Counted from the stretch's first letter, positions 9,754-19,991 are shown. The stretch is DNA of 64,000 bases from Caulobacter segnis (GCF_023935105.1 NZ_CP096040.1:2976001-3040000); one strand, 5' to 3'. Made by a program: numbers and translations. The notes: a model not told the origin generated them from the letters alone.

Positions 9754-12105
9754 CTATTGGAACCTTGTGGAGGTGGAGAACCGGAACGTTTCGGTTCGGT
9801 CGTAGCTTTCCTTGGCCAAAATGCGGCTGATATCGAACCGAATGGGCCCCATCGGGGATTTCCAGTCAATCGAGATACCGGCCGAGGCACGCAGGCCAAG
9901 GTTATCCTTGATGTTCGGATCGAAGACGCCGGGCGACTTCTGGCGATCCACATCATCCAGCAGACCCGCCGTACCCACGTCGCTGAACAGCGCGGCCTTG
10001 ATGCCGTATTGTTCGGGCAGGAAGGTCGGAACGGTCAGCTCGAAGGTGCTGATGGCGTAGAGCTTGGCGCCCATCGAGTTGTTCGTGCTCGAGATGTCGC
10101 GCGGACCGATACCGGCGATCTCGAAGCCGCGGAACGAGGTGCCGCCGCGATAGAAGCGGTCGTTGATGCGGACGTTGTCGCCGCCCCAGCCCTCAATATA
10201 GCCGAACGAGCCGGTGGCGCTGAACACCAGGTCCTTGTTGAAGCCCCAATACCAGCCGGCGTCGGCTTCGGTCTTCAGGTACTTCACGTCGCCGCCGATG
10301 CCGGCCAGATCCTGGTTCAGGTCGGCGAACCAGCCGCGGGTCGGGTTGATCGGATCGTTCCGCTTGTCGATACGCAGCCCATAGCCCACCAGCGAGGTGA
10401 TGTAGGAACCGCGCTGCAGGCAGAGGATCTGCGAGACCGAACCGCTGGTGCAGAGGCTGTCGGCGACGCTCACGTTATCCTGACGGATCGTGTAGCGCAG
10501 ACTCATCGACGAGTCGTTGGTCAGCGGGAAGCCCAGGCGGACGTCGCCGCCGACCGACTTGGTGTCGTAGGCCGCGTAGTCCGACAGGTCGTAGCGGAAG
10601 GTGTAGAGGTTCACGCCCGCGACCAGATTACGGCCCAGGAAGCGCGGCTCGCTGAAGCCGAAGTCGATCTGCTGGCGCAGCGAACCGACGGAGGCGCGGG
10701 CGCGCAGGTTCTGACCGCGACCGCGGAAGTTCCGCTCGGTGATGCCGACGTCCAGCACAAGCTTGTCGACCGAGCTATAGCCGGCGCTGAACGACAGTTC
10801 GCCCGTCGGCTGTTCCTCGAGCTTGACGCGCAGGGCGGTGCGGTCGGGGGCCGAGCCCGGCGCGTCCTCGATGTCGACATCCTTGAAGAAGCCCAGGCGG
10901 CGGATGTTGTTCTTGGACCGGTCGACCAGCACGCGGTTGTAGGCGTCGCCCTCGGCGACTTCCAGCTCACGACGGACGACGTAGTCCAGGGTGCGGGTAT
11001 TGCCGACGATGTCGATGCGATCGACATAGACGCGCGGGCCTTCACGGACCTGGAAGACGACGTCGACGGTCTTGGTCTCGCGGTTGGGCACATAGCGCGG
11101 ACGCACGTCCACGAAGGCGAAGCCGGCCGCGCCCGCCGCGAAGGTCAGGGCGTCGGTGGCCTGCTCGATGCGCTCGTCCTCGTACAGCTGGCCGGCGCGG
11201 ATCGGCAGAATCTGGGCCAGCAGGTTGCCGTCCAGCTTCTTCAGTTCCGTTTCGACGGTGACCTTGCCGAACTTGTACTTCGGGCCTTCGTCCAGGGTGT
11301 AGGTGACGGCGAAGCCGTTCTTGTCCGGCGCCAGTTCGGCGACCGACGAGACGACGCGGAAGTCGAAGTAGCCGCGGTTGCGATAGAACTTGCGCAGCTG
11401 CTCGCGGTCGTACTCGATCCGGTCGGGGTCGTAATTGTCGTTGCTGGTCAGGATTTTGTACCAGCGGCTTTCCTTGGTCACGACCACGTCGCGCAGGTCG
11501 TTGTCCGAGTACTCGCTATTGCCCAGGAAGTTGATCCCCAACACGCCGCTCTTGGGACCTTCGCTGATTTCGAAGACTAGATCGACGCGCTTCTGCGGCA
11601 GTTCGACCACCTTGGGCGTCACGGTCGCCGAGATGCGGCCCGAGCGGCGGTACAGTTCGATGATGCGCTGAACGTCTGCTTGCACTTTGGCGCGGGTGAA
11701 GATGCCGCGCGGACGGATCTGCACCTCGTCCTTCAGCTTGTCTTCCTTGAGGGACGAATTCCCTTCGAAGACCACCTGGTTGATGATCGGGTTCTCCACG
11801 ACCTTCACGACAAGGTCGCCGCCCTGCATCTCGATCTTCACATCGGCGAACAGGTCCGTTCGGGCCAGGGTCTTCAGCGCCAGGTCAAGGCGCTGGGAAT
11901 CCACCGTGTCGCCCGGCTGGATCGGCAGATAGGACAGAACCGTGCCCTGCTCGATGCGCTCGTTGCCCTGCACGACGATGCGCTGGACCACGCCGGTCTG
12001 AGCGGCCTGCGCGAAAGCCTGATGCGGAGCCACCAAGGCCGTGGAGCCGAGCAGCAGCGCCATACCAGTGGCGAACGCGGCGCTTTGGGCGCGAAGTTTG
12101 TTCAT
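9754..12105 (-). CDS. bamA: Outer membrane protein assembly factor BamA
   Basis: BamA inserts beta-barrel proteins into the outer membrane. From ATG 12105 the protein is 783 residues: a signal peptide (MNKLRAQSAAFATGMALLLG...AFAQ), five POTRA domains (about residues 35-420; for example IVVQGNERIEQGTVLSYLPI and IDIVGNTRTLDYVVRREL), then a 16-strand barrel with the lid-lock motif YRGGTSFRGFEIAGIGP. The chain ends in Phe-Gln (STRFQ), one residue off the usual terminal aromatic. An alternative ATG at 12117 would add four residues (MIGH); neither start has a strong ribosome site. It is coupled to rseP upstream and ompH downstream. Confidence 0.95.
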   Translation of the reverse strand: MNKLRAQSAAFATGMALLLGSTALVAPHQAFAQAAQTGVVQRIVVQGNERIEQGTVLSYLPIQPGDTVDSQRLDLALKTLARTDLFADVKIEMQGGDLVVKVVENPIINQVVFEGNSSLKEDKLKDEVQIRPRGIFTRAKVQADVQRIIELYRRSGRISATVTPKVVELPQKRVDLVFEISEGPKSGVLGINFLGNSEYSDNDLRDVVVTKESRWYKILTSNDNYDPDRIEYDREQLRKFYRNRGYFDFRVVSSVAELAPDKNGFAVTYTLDEGPKYKFGKVTVETELKKLDGNLLAQILPIRAGQLYEDERIEQATDALTFAAGAAGFAFVDVRPRYVPNRETKTVDVVFQVREGPRVYVDRIDIVGNTRTLDYVVRRELEVAEGDAYNRVLVDRSKNNIRRLGFFKDVDIEDAPGSAPDRTALRVKLEEQPTGELSFSAGYSSVDKLVLDVGITERNFRGRGQNLRARASVGSLRQQIDFGFSEPRFLGRNLVAGVNLYTFRYDLSDYAAYDTKSVGGDVRLGFPLTNDSSMSLRYTIRQDNVSVADSLCTSGSVSQILCLQRGSYITSLVGYGLRIDKRNDPINPTRGWFADLNQDLAGIGGDVKYLKTEADAGWYWGFNKDLVFSATGSFGYIEGWGGDNVRINDRFYRGGTSFRGFEIAGIGPRDISSTNNSMGAKLYAISTFELTVPTFLPEQYGIKAALFSDVGTAGLLDDVDRQKSPGVFDPNIKDNLGLRASAGISIDWKSPMGPIRFDISRILAKESYDRTETFRFSTSTRFQ

Positions 12106-12137
12106 GTGACCAATCATGGACCGAGGGCTGGCGTTGT

Positions 12138-13334
12138 TCACGTGAACAGGCCGCCGATGAATTTGAACACGTCGTAGCGGTTGAGGTCGTTCCACGCCGC
12201 GAACAGCATGAAACCCAGGATCAAGGCAAGCCCCGCGCGGAACCCCGCCGCTTGAAAATCAGCCCGCAGGGGCCGTTTGGCGATGGCCTCGTAGGCGTAC
12301 ATCAGCAGGTGACCGCCATCGAGGACCGGGATCGGCAGCAGGTTCATAAAGCCGATGCTGACCGACAGGCTGGCGATCAGCAGCATCGACGAGATGAAGA
12401 CCCGCAGCGCCATGGTGGCGACATCCGGCGCGCCTTGGGCCGAAGCCTTGGTCACCGCGCCGGCGGTGTGACCGATGCCGATCAGGCCGCTGATCTGGTC
12501 GGCGGGCAGCTGCCCCGTGACGAGGCGGCCCAGATAGAAGCCGATCGTCTTGATCATGCCCCACACCTCTACCGTGGCGTCGGGAATGGCCGAAAGCACG
12601 GTCGAGCGCTTGAATTGGGTGATCCCGGCGTTTTCGATGCCCAGCTGACCGGTCTTCATCCGGCCGCTGATCTTGTCGTTGATCTCGACCAGACGCGGCG
12701 TCGCGGTCAGGCGGACCTGCTGCTCGCCGCGCTTGACCGTGAAGTCGATCGGCAGGTTGGCGCGCAGCGACACATAGCCCTGCAGGTCCTGGAAGGTCGC
12801 GATCTTGCGGCCGTCGGCGGCGACGATCACATCGCCCTTGCGGAATCCCGCCGCCTCGGCCGCGCCGCCCGGCGCCACGCCGTTGACCGTCGCCGCGCGC
12901 TGCGGCGAGCCGACCATGACCAGGAACACGGCCATGATCAGGATGGCCAGGATGAAATTCGAGACCGGACCGGCCACGGCGATGATCGCGCGCTGCCAGA
13001 CCGGCTTGAAATGGAAGTACTTGGCGACGCCCTCTTCGCCCTCCCGCCGCACGATGCTCTCGCGCATGGCGGCCAGGTTGTCCTGGTCGGGCACGCTGGC
13101 GGCGTTCTCGTCGCCGGAGAAGCGGACATAGCCGCCCAGCGGAATCGCGGCGATGCGCCACTCGACGCCACGCTTGTCGCGCCAGGACAACAGCGGCGCG
13201 CCGAAGCCGATCGAGAAGCAGTCGATGGCCACCCCGCATGCCCGCGCGGCCCAGTAGTGGCCCAGCTCGTGGATGGTGACCACGACGGACAGCACGAAGA
13301 CCGTGGACAGTATGAAGATCAAAGCGTCAGTCAT
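12138..13334 (-). CDS. mmpA: Site-2 zinc metalloprotease RseP/MmpA
   Basis: This is a 398-residue intramembrane protease. The zinc-binding HELGH motif (His22, Glu23, His26) lies in the first membrane segment. A PDZ region follows (GVAPGGAAEAAGFRKGDVIVAADGRKI). The C-terminal membrane helices carry NLLPIPVLDGGHLL, which supplies the third zinc ligand (Asp). The family cuts membrane-anchored regulators such as RseA. In Caulobacter the orthologue MmpA clears the remnant of the polarity protein PodJ. It lies between dxr and bamA, the common location of rseP. Confidence 0.94.
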   Translation of the reverse strand: MTDALIFILSTVFVLSVVVTIHELGHYWAARACGVAIDCFSIGFGAPLLSWRDKRGVEWRIAAIPLGGYVRFSGDENAASVPDQDNLAAMRESIVRREGEEGVAKYFHFKPVWQRAIIAVAGPVSNFILAILIMAVFLVMVGSPQRAATVNGVAPGGAAEAAGFRKGDVIVAADGRKIATFQDLQGYVSLRANLPIDFTVKRGEQQVRLTATPRLVEINDKISGRMKTGQLGIENAGITQFKRSTVLSAIPDATVEVWGMIKTIGFYLGRLVTGQLPADQISGLIGIGHTAGAVTKASAQGAPDVATMALRVFISSMLLIASLSVSIGFMNLLPIPVLDGGHLLMYAYEAIAKRPLRADFQAAGFRAGLALILGFMLFAAWNDLNRYDVFKFIGGLFT

Positions 13335-13354
13335 TAGGTGGCCGGTCCCCCGGA

Positions 13355-14557
13355 TCAGAGCCGGCGATGCTTTTGCGCGACAACCTCGGCCGCAATGCGG
13401 CGAGCGCTGGCGTCGATCATCATCGCATTGTCGACAGCATCGTCATTATCGGCGGCGGCGAGACTGCCAAGACTGTTCATACGCTCGAGGGTCCCCGCCA
13501 CCGAGGCGGCAATATCGAGAAAGCCAATCCGCCGGTCAAGGAAAGCGGCCACGGCCACCTCGTTGGCGGCGTTCATGGCCGCCGGCGCGGCGCCCGCCAG
13601 GCGCAGGGCCTCGCGCGCGATGCCGATCGAGGGGAAGCGATCCAGGTCGGGCGATTCGAAAGTCAGCTGGCCGTAGGCGGCCAGATCCAGGCGCGGCGCG
13701 GGCCACGGCAGGCGGTCGGGCCAAGCGAACGCGCAAGCGATGGGACTACGCATGTCCGGCGGGCCCAGCTGGGCCAGGGTCGAGCCGTCGGCGTATTCCA
13801 CCAGGCTATGGATGACGGACTGGGGATGGATCACGACGTCGACGCGGTCTTCAGGGGTTCCGAACAGGTAGGAGGCCTCGATCATCTCGAGCCCCTTGTT
13901 CATCATCGTCGCGGAATCGACCGAAATCTTGGCGCCCATCGACCAGTTCGGATGGGCGATCGCTTGCTCCGGCGTAGCGACCGCCATGGCGGCCTTTTCC
14001 CAGGTGCGGAAAGGCCCGCCGGAGGCGGTGAGGATCAGCCGCGCGACCTTGTCGGCGCACGCCGGCTGCAGCACCTGAAATATTGCGGAATGTTCGGAGT
14101 CGACCGGGATCACCGAGCCGCCGGCCGCCTTGGCGATGCCCAGCAGCGCCGGCCCGGCGCACACCAGGCTCTCCTTGTTGGCCAGGGCGATGACCGCGCC
14201 GGTGCGAGCGGCCGCCACCGTCGGCGCCAGACCCGCCGCGCCGACGATGGCCGACATCACCCAGTCCGCGCCCATGGCGGCGGCCTCGGCCACCGCGGTC
14301 GCGCCGGCCGCGGCGCGCACGCCGGTCCCGGCCAGGCCGTCCTTCAGCCGCGCGAGCTTGGTCTCGTCCTCGATCACCGCGACCTGAGGTCGCCAGCGAA
14401 CGGCCTGCTGGATCAGACGTTCGACATTGCGCCCGGCCGTCAGGGCCAGGATCTCGACCGGGACGCCGGATTCCTCGAAGAGGCTCAAGGTCGAAAGGCC
14501 GATCGATCCGGTCGAGCCCAGCACCACCACCTTGCGGGGTAAGGTCAATGCGCCCAT
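13355..14557 (-). CDS. dxr: 1-deoxy-D-xylulose 5-phosphate reductoisomerase
   Basis: Dxr makes 2-C-methyl-D-erythritol 4-phosphate, the first committed step of the MEP isoprenoid pathway. The protein has 400 residues with the NADPH-binding [14 protein letters not shown] near the N-terminus, the [12 protein letters not shown] motif, the metal/substrate loop [13 protein letters not shown], and [21 protein letters not shown]. The pathway feeds UppS, encoded two genes upstream. The start at 14557 overlaps the cdsA end by 13 bases, and the stop is 20 bases before rseP. Confidence 0.97.
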   Translation of the reverse strand: MGALTLPRKVVVLGSTGSIGLSTLSLFEESGVPVEILALTAGRNVERLIQQAVRWRPQVAVIEDETKLARLKDGLAGTGVRAAAGATAVAEAAAMGADWVMSAIVGAAGLAPTVAAARTGAVIALANKESLVCAGPALLGIAKAAGGSVIPVDSEHSAIFQVLQPACADKVARLILTASGGPFRTWEKAAMAVATPEQAIAHPNWSMGAKISVDSATMMNKGLEMIEASYLFGTPEDRVDVVIHPQSVIHSLVEYADGSTLAQLGPPDMRSPIACAFAWPDRLPWPAPRLDLAAYGQLTFESPDLDRFPSIGIAREALRLAGAAPAAMNAANEVAVAAFLDRRIGFLDIAASVAGTLERMNSLGSLAAADNDDAVDNAMMIDASARRIAAEVVAQKHRRL

Positions 14558-15372
14558 CCCCAGTGGTCGATCAGGCGCACGGCGGCGATGACGATCGCCG
14601 CGAACATCAGCCCGTCGACGCGGTCCAGCAGACCGCCATGGCCCGGGATGATGTCGCCGCTGTCTTTCACGCCGAACCGGCGCTTGAGCATCGACTCCCA
14701 GAGATCACCGGCCATGGTCGCCAGACCGCCCAGAAAGCCGACCAGCGCCGCCGCCGGCCAGACCAGCTTCAGATGGGCGAAATGGGCCACCAGGACGGCG
14801 CCGATCGTCGCCGCCACCAGCCCGCCGATAAAGCCCGACCATGTCTTGTTCGGCGAGATTTGGGGCCACAGCTTGGGTCCCTTGAAGATGGAGCCGGCCA
14901 CATAGGCGAAGATGTCGGCGAACCAGGTCACCACGAACAGCAGCAGCGTCCACCACAGGCCGTCCGACAACGAGCGAATCCAGACCAGGGCGATGACCGC
15001 CGGCGCGATATAGACGACACCATAGGCCGCGTCGGCCCGGCGCTCGACGGCGCCTCGAGCGATCAGGCCGGCCAGGAACGCGCCGGCCAGCACGACCGAC
15101 CAGGCGATGAAGAAGTGGTGCAGGAAGCCGGCCAGGACCGCGATGGCGCAAAAGACGCCGACCACGGCGCCGACCGCCCGCGGGGCCTTGGGCGCGCTGA
15201 TCTTGCCCCATTCGCGGGCCAGCAGCCCTACGCAGACGAGCGCGAGCGCCAGGATCCAGTAGCCGCCCAGCCAAACGGCGGCCACGACCGTGGGCACGAG
15301 CACGGTGGCCGAGACCACGCGCATTCGAAGATTGCCCCAGTTGAAGCGCTTAGCCGGCGACGGCGACGTCAT
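14545..15372 (-). CDS. cdsA: Phosphatidate cytidylyltransferase
   Basis: CdsA converts phosphatidic acid and CTP to CDP-diacylglycerol, the precursor of all bacterial phospholipids. From ATG 15372 ([20 protein letters not shown]) it is 275 residues with about eight membrane segments and the C-terminal signature [20 protein letters not shown] followed by [11 protein letters not shown]. The frame is open for 31 more codons upstream, but these lie inside uppS and lack family similarity. The chosen start overlaps the uppS end by 23 bases. Confidence 0.93.
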   Translation of the reverse strand: MTSPSPAKRFNWGNLRMRVVSATVLVPTVVAAVWLGGYWILALALVCVGLLAREWGKISAPKAPRAVGAVVGVFCAIAVLAGFLHHFFIAWSVVLAGAFLAGLIARGAVERRADAAYGVVYIAPAVIALVWIRSLSDGLWWTLLLFVVTWFADIFAYVAGSIFKGPKLWPQISPNKTWSGFIGGLVAATIGAVLVAHFAHLKLVWPAAALVGFLGGLATMAGDLWESMLKRRFGVKDSGDIIPGHGGLLDRVDGLMFAAIVIAAVRLIDHWGWAH

Positions 15373-16129
15373 CGGCCGCGATCCCTCCATACCGTCGATC
15401 CCGGCGTCTGTAGTCGGCGATGGCCGCCGCCAGCGCCTCGGGGCCATAGTCGGGCCAGAGCACATCCTGGAACACCAGCTCGGCGTAGGCGCATTCCCAC
15501 AGCAGGAAGTTGGAGATGCGGCGCTCGCCGCTAGTGCGCACGATCAGGTCGGGCGGCGGCGACGACGCGGTCGACAGGAACCGCTCGAACGTCGCCTCGG
15601 TCAGGTCCGAAGCCTTGGCCTCGCCCCGCTCGACCTTCTCGGCGAAGGCCCGGGCGGCGTCGGCGATGTCGGCCTGGCCGCCATAGTTGAAGGCGACCTG
15701 CAGCGTGAATTCGGTGTTGTTCTCGGTGCGCTTCTCGGCGCGTTCGATCACAGCGGCGATATCGGCCGACAAACCCGTGCGACGGCCGATGATGCGGACA
15801 CGGACGCCCGCCTTGGCCAGGCGCTCGAGGTCCGATTCGACGTAGGCCTTGAGCAAGCTCATCAGCTCCGAGACCTCGTGCGCCGGCCGGCGCCAGTTCT
15901 CGGTCGAGAAGCCGAACACCGTCAGCACGCCGACATTCTGGCTCTGGGCGCCCTCGACGGTGCGCTTCAGGGCGTTGACCCCGGCGCGATGACCCAGGAC
16001 GCGCGGCATGCCCCGCTGCTTCGCCCAGCGGCCGTTGCCATCCATGATAATGGCCACGTGCAGACGCTGATCGGACCCGCCCCCTCCGGCGCGCTCCGAA
16101 ACGTTCTGCAGACCGGTGGTCGCCGGCAT
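15350..16129 (-). CDS. uppS: Undecaprenyl diphosphate synthase (cis-prenyltransferase)
   Basis: UppS builds the C55 lipid carrier for cell-wall and surface polysaccharide synthesis. The 259-residue protein shows the cis-prenyltransferase motifs HVAIIMDGNGRWAKQRGMPR (catalytic Asp), GVLTVFGFSTENW, and the C-terminal LIVRTSGERRISNFLLWECA. The start ATG at 16129 was chosen over a TTG at 16138 because GGAG lies 3 bases upstream of the ATG and AAGG slightly further. It stands between frr and cdsA, the standard order. Confidence 0.95.
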   Translation of the reverse strand: MPATTGLQNVSERAGGGGSDQRLHVAIIMDGNGRWAKQRGMPRVLGHRAGVNALKRTVEGAQSQNVGVLTVFGFSTENWRRPAHEVSELMSLLKAYVESDLERLAKAGVRVRIIGRRTGLSADIAAVIERAEKRTENNTEFTLQVAFNYGGQADIADAARAFAEKVERGEAKASDLTEATFERFLSTASSPPPDLIVRTSGERRISNFLLWECAYAELVFQDVLWPDYGPEALAAAIADYRRRDRRYGGIAADDVAVAG

Positions 16130-16177
16130 TCGCTCCAACCTTCCCTCGTCGTCTCCCCACTCACTCCAGGGTGGCGA

Positions 16178-16744
16178 TTAGACCTGCATGATCTCTTGTT
16201 CTTTGGTTTTCAAGGCCTCGTCGATGCGCTTGATGGCCTCGTCGGTGATCTTCTGGACCTCCGTCTCCATCTTCTTGCGTTCGTCCTCGGCGATCGCGCC
16301 GTCCTTCTCGGCCTTCTTCAGGTCGTCGTTGGCGTCGCGACGGACGTTACGGACCGCGATCTTCTGCTGCTCGGCGTACTTGCCGGCGATCTTCTGGAGG
16401 TCCTTGCGGCGCTCCTCGGTCAGCGGCGGGATCGGAATGCGCAGGTTCTGGCCCTCGACGACCGGGTTCAGGCCCAGGCCCGAGGCGCGGATCGCCTTCT
16501 CGACCGAGACCACGACGCCGCGGTCCCAGACGCTGACATTGATCTGGCGCGGCTCGGGTACGCTGACCGAGGCCACGGCGTTCAGCGGCGTGGTCGAGCC
16601 ATAGGCCTCGACCATCACCTGATCCAGCAGGCTGGCCGACGCGCGGCCGGTACGCAGGCTGCCGAACTCTTCCTTCAGAGCGGCGATAGCCTTGTCCATG
16701 CGATCGCGGTAGCGCGACAGGACGGGTTTTTCGGCGGCGGCCAT
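16178..16744 (-). CDS. frr: Ribosome recycling factor
   Basis: RRF splits post-termination ribosomes together with EF-G. The 188 residues are of usual length and show [20 protein letters not shown], the conserved [26 protein letters not shown], and the C-terminal helix ending in KEQEIMQV. A strong AGGAG lies about 8 bases before the ATG at 16744. It follows pyrH by 28 bases in the tsf-pyrH-frr-uppS order seen in most bacteria. Confidence 0.97.
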   Translation of the reverse strand: MAAAEKPVLSRYRDRMDKAIAALKEEFGSLRTGRASASLLDQVMVEAYGSTTPLNAVASVSVPEPRQINVSVWDRGVVVSVEKAIRASGLGLNPVVEGQNLRIPIPPLTEERRKDLQKIAGKYAEQQKIAVRNVRRDANDDLKKAEKDGAIAEDERKKMETEVQKITDEAIKRIDEALKTKEQEIMQV

Positions 16745-16772
16745 GAGGGGCTCTCCTCGCTAGGTCTTGGTC

Positions 16773-17516
16773 TTAGGCGGTAGGGCGGTCGGCGGCGACC
16801 ACGGTGTAGGTCCCCTCGCCTCGCAGGACGCCCAGCAGATTGCCGCGCCCCTTGATCGAGAAGACCACGATCGGAATGTTGCTGTCGCGCATCAGCGCCA
16901 CGGCCGAGGCGTCCATGACCCGCAGGTCCTTGGCCAGCACGTCCATGTAGGTCAGGCGGTCGTAACGCCGCGCGCCCGGATCCTTCTTGGGATCGGCCGT
17001 ATAGACGCCGTCGACGCTGGTGCCCTTGAACAGGGCGTCGCACTGCATCTCGGCGGCGCGCAGGGCCGCGGCGGTGTCGGTGGTGAAAAACGGATTGCCG
17101 GTGCCCGCCGCGAAGATCACGACGCGGCCCTTCTCCAGGTGACGCTGGGCGCGGCGGCGGATGTAGGGCTCGCAGACGGTGGCCATCGGAATGGCCGACT
17201 GCACGCGGGTCTGGACGCCGATGCGTTCCAGGGCGTCCTGCATGGCCAAAGCGTTCATGACGGTGGCCAGCATGCCCATGTAGTCGGCGCTGGAGCGCTC
17301 CATGCCCTTGGCCGCGCCGGCCATGCCGCGGAAGATGTTGCCGCCGCCGATCACCAGGCACAGCTCGACGCCCGACTTGACGATCTCGGCCACGTCCTCG
17401 GCCACGGACTGCACGGTGTTGGTGTCGATGCCGTAGGGCGTGTCCCCCATCAGGACCTCGCCGGAGACCTTCAGCAGGATGCGGCGATATTTCGGGGGTG
17501 CGCTGGTATCGGACAT
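16773..17516 (-). CDS. pyrH: UMP kinase
   Basis: PyrH phosphorylates UMP to UDP, which feeds pyrimidine pools and UDP-GlcNAc for the lipid A genes downstream. The 247-residue amino-acid-kinase-fold protein shows [14 protein letters not shown], the [10 protein letters not shown] glycine loop, and [20 protein letters not shown] Caulobacter-type promoter lies upstream at 17558-17587, so it can be transcribed apart from tsf, whose terminator lies between the two genes. Confidence 0.97.
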   Translation of the reverse strand: MSDTSAPPKYRRILLKVSGEVLMGDTPYGIDTNTVQSVAEDVAEIVKSGVELCLVIGGGNIFRGMAGAAKGMERSSADYMGMLATVMNALAMQDALERIGVQTRVQSAIPMATVCEPYIRRRAQRHLEKGRVVIFAAGTGNPFFTTDTAAALRAAEMQCDALFKGTSVDGVYTADPKKDPGARRYDRLTYMDVLAKDLRVMDASAVALMRDSNIPIVVFSIKGRGNLLGVLRGEGTYTVVAADRPTA

Positions 17517-17557
17517 GGGACCGCTATTCCTGAGTCGTCGGCACGCACATTACGTGC

Positions 17558-17587
17558 GTTCTACAGAAGTGGGATGTGTTTTGCCAA
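17558..17587 (-). promoter_or_regulatory. Predicted housekeeping promoter for pyrH
   Basis: On the minus strand TTGGCA (17582-17587) and TAGAAC (17558-17563, within TGTAGAAC) are 18 bases apart, close to the Caulobacter sigma-73 pattern TTGaC / GCTANAWC. The -10 is about 41 bases before the pyrH start, and a small inverted repeat (CGCAC-GTGCG) lies in the leader. This is inferred from spacing and similarity only. Confidence 0.5.
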
Positions 17588-17625
17588 CCGGCGCGCGTCT
17601 TTGGGCGAGCGCTGACGCCATGGCG

Positions 17626-17664
17626 CAAAAAGGGCGCGGCGCGCGTCTAGACGCGCCGCGCCCT
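17626..17664 (-). terminator. Rho-independent terminator after tsf
   Basis: A perfect 12-bp GC stem (17632-17643 with 17652-17663) with an 8-base loop is followed on the minus strand by five T (17627-17631). It lies about 40 bases past the tsf stop and ends the rpsB-tsf unit before the pyrH promoter. Confidence 0.88.
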
Positions 17665-17704
17665 GATTGTTTGTCGGGAGTTCGAAAACCCCCGACGACA
17701 GGTC

Positions 17705-18643
17705 TTAGGCCTGGCCGGTCATTGAGGCGACTTCGGCGGCGAAGTCGTCCTGCTTCTTTTCCACACCTTCGCCCAGGGCGAGACGGGTGAAGCCCTTCAC
17801 GGCGATCGGCGCGCCCAGGGTCTTGCCGGTCTCGGCGACCAGCTGCTCGACGGTCTGGTCCGGGTTCATGACGAAGGCTTGCTTCAGCAGCACGACTTCT
17901 TCCAGGAACTTGCGGATACGGCCGTCGATCATCTTTTCGACGACCGCCGGCGGCTTGCCCGACTCCAGCGCCTGCTCGGTGAACACGGCCTTTTCACGCT
18001 CGATGGCGGCCGGGTCCAGATCGTCCGGCGACAGCGACAGCGGCGCGGTCGCGGCGACGTGCATGGCGATCTTGCGGCCCAGCTCGCGCAGGGCGGCCTT
18101 GTCGCCGGTCGACTCGAGGGCGACCAGCACGCCGATGCGGCCGAGGTCCGGCGCGGTGGCGTTGTGGATGTACGAGGCCACGACGCCGTTCTCGACGCTG
18201 TGCTTGGCGGCGCGACGGACCATCATGTTCTCGCCGATCGTGGCGATCAGGTTGGTCAGGTGATCCTGCACGGTCTCGCCGCCGGCCAGCTTGGCGGCGG
18301 TGATGGCGTCGACAGAACCATCGGTGCCCAGGGCCGCGCCGGCGATCTGACGCGCCGCGCCTTGGAACATGTCGTTGCGCGACACGAAGTCGGTTTCGGC
18401 GTTCACTTCGACGGCCGTGGCGGTTTCACCCGCGCCGTGGTCGGTGGTGGCGATGGCCACCAGACCTTCGGCGGCGGCGCGGTCGGCCTTCTTGGCGGCC
18501 TTGGACAGGCCCTTGGCGCGCAGCCAGTCGATGGACGCTTCGATGTCGCCGTTGTTTTCCGACAGCGCCTTCTTGCAGTCCATCATGCCGACGCCGGACT
18601 TTTCGCGCAGTTCCTTGACCAGCGCAGCCGTGATCTCAGCCAT
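17705..18643 (-). CDS. tsf: Elongation factor Ts
   Basis: EF-Ts recycles EF-Tu by nucleotide exchange. The 312-residue protein opens with [20 protein letters not shown], the [24 protein letters not shown]-like domain, the exchange motif ETDFVSRN near residue 84, and later [17 protein letters not shown]. Its size is normal for proteobacteria. It follows rpsB across a 146-base gap that holds two related hairpins (18670-18732), and it is followed by a strong terminator. Confidence 0.97.
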   Translation of the reverse strand: MAEITAALVKELREKSGVGMMDCKKALSENNGDIEASIDWLRAKGLSKAAKKADRAAAEGLVAIATTDHGAGETATAVEVNAETDFVSRNDMFQGAARQIAGAALGTDGSVDAITAAKLAGGETVQDHLTNLIATIGENMMVRRAAKHSVENGVVASYIHNATAPDLGRIGVLVALESTGDKAALRELGRKIAMHVAATAPLSLSPDDLDPAAIEREKAVFTEQALESGKPPAVVEKMIDGRIRKFLEEVVLLKQAFVMNPDQTVEQLVAETGKTLGAPIAVKGFTRLALGEGVEKKQDDFAAEVASMTGQA

Positions 18644-18669
18644 GGAAAATCTCCATATTCAAACGGTTA

Positions 18670-18732
18670 GCGACCGGGCTTTTAGCCCGCCTAATCCACA
18701 AAGAGTAGCGACCGGGCTTCTAGCCCGGTCGC
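18670..18732 (-). repeat. Duplicated hairpin in the rpsB-tsf spacer
   Basis: The motif GCGACCGGGCTTYTAGCCCG occurs twice, at 18670-18689 and 18708-18727. The second copy extends to a 10-bp perfect stem (18708-18717 with 18723-18732). Such a tandem structure can weaken read-through into tsf or protect the rpsB 3' end. There is no good T run, so a full stop is unlikely. The role is inferred. Confidence 0.6.
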
Positions 18733-18789
18733 ATGTCAGGGTCGCGACGGTCCCCGCACCGGCCAGGCCGATCGGGGACGCGTTGAAAA

Positions 18790-19653
18790 TCAGCCTTCGG
18801 CCGATTCCGGAGCGGCTTCGGCGGCCGGAGCTTCCGGAGCGGCTTCAGCGGCGGCCGGAGCAGCTTCAACAGCAGCTTCCGGGGCCGGTTCCGGAGCCAG
18901 AGCGCGGGCCAGGGCCGGCTCGGTCGGGTTCACGGCGGCGCCCAGATCGACACCGGCGCCGGCCTGGCCAGCGGCCAGACCATCGAGGACGGCGTCGGCG
19001 ATCAGGTCGCAGTACAGCTGCAGAGCGCGAGCGGCGTCGTCGTTACCCGGGATCGGATAGGTGATGCCGTCCGGATCGCAGTTGGTGTCGAGGATGGCGA
19101 CGACCGGGATGTTCAGCTTGCGGGCTTCCAGGATCGCGATCGCTTCCTTGTTGGTGTCGATCACGAACATGATGTCGGGGATGCCGCCCATGTCCTTGAT
19201 GCCGCCCAGCGACAGTTCCAGCTTGTCGCGCTCGCGGGTCAGCTGCAGCAGTTCCTTCTTGGAACGGCCTTGAGCTTCGCCGGCCAGGACGCCTTCCAGC
19301 TCGCGCAGACGAGCGATCGAGCCCGAGACGGTGCGCCAGTTGGTCAGGGTGCCGCCGAGCCAGCGGTGGTTCACGTAATACTGGGCGCAGCGCTTGGCGG
19401 CCGTGGCGACCGGGTCGCTGGCCTGACGCTTGGTGCCGACGAACAGCACGCGGCCGCCGGCGGCGGCGACTTCACGAACCTTCACCAGGGCTTGGTGCAG
19501 CAGCGGGATCGACTGCGACAGGTCGATGATGTGGATGTTCGAGCGCGAACCGAAGATGTAGCGGTCCATCTTCGGGTTCCAGCGGTGCGTCTGGTGACCG
19601 AAGTGGGCGCCGGCTTCCAGGAGCTGACGCATGGAGAATTCGGGAAGAGCCAT
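18790..19653 (-). CDS. rpsB: 30S ribosomal protein S2
   Basis: S2 binds the back of the 30S head. From ATG 19653 the protein is 287 residues: [50 protein letters not shown] and the closing [18 protein letters not shown] region. It then has an unusual Ala/Pro/Glu-rich tail of about 45 residues (for example [20 protein letters not shown]). The frame is open upstream for another 88 codons, but this lacks S2 similarity and covers the leader. E. coli S2 is about 241 residues, so the tail is an extension of unknown role. Confidence 0.97.
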   Translation of the reverse strand: MALPEFSMRQLLEAGAHFGHQTHRWNPKMDRYIFGSRSNIHIIDLSQSIPLLHQALVKVREVAAAGGRVLFVGTKRQASDPVATAAKRCAQYYVNHRWLGGTLTNWRTVSGSIARLRELEGVLAGEAQGRSKKELLQLTRERDKLELSLGGIKDMGGIPDIMFVIDTNKEAIAILEARKLNIPVVAILDTNCDPDGITYPIPGNDDAARALQLYCDLIADAVLDGLAAGQAGAGVDLGAAVNPTEPALARALAPEPAPEAAVEAAPAAAEAAPEAPAAEAAPESAEG

Positions 19654-19694
19654 CGGGCCTTTATCCTTTTTCCGGTTGAACCTCCGCGGACACC

Positions 19695-19720
19695 CCCGTT
19701 CCAGACCATTCTGGAGCGGG
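19695..19720 (-). promoter_or_regulatory. Hairpin in the rpsB leader
   Basis: In the rpsB 5' leader, 19695-19705 pairs with 19710-19720 (11 bp including one mismatch, 4-base loop), ending 42 bases before the start codon. Ribosomal protein leaders are often bound by their product, and alphaproteobacterial rpsB leaders are known to be structured. Whether this hairpin is an S2 binding site is inference. Confidence 0.45.
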
Positions 19721-19785
19721 ACCGGAACGGCGACGTCGGGATGTCTCCCCGGCGCAACCGAACGTCCACGTGTGGAATGGCCGCG

Positions 19786-19814
19786 CAGATAGTCCCTTGT
19801 CGGTGAAAATGCAA
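19786..19814 (-). promoter_or_regulatory. rpsB: Predicted promoter of the rpsB-tsf operon
   Basis: On the minus strand TTGCAT (19809-19814) and TATCTG (19786-19791, within GACTATCT) are separated by 17 bases, a good housekeeping promoter. The -10 lies 132 bases upstream of the rpsB ATG, leaving a long leader with a hairpin. The remainder of the gap up to 19991 holds no further feature I recognise. Confidence 0.55.
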
Positions 19815-19991
19815 GCCCCGTGGCGGCGCTCCGACGCCACGAAAAGGATCGATGAGGCGTTCTAGAGGGCACGGCGTCATCTCGATGAGCCGTCCACAAG
19901 GCGCGCGACTTCTCCACCGAGGATCGGCGGAACGTTCGCGAGACCTACACACGGACGTGCCTCAATCGTGTGGCCCTGACGGGCTCGGCGC

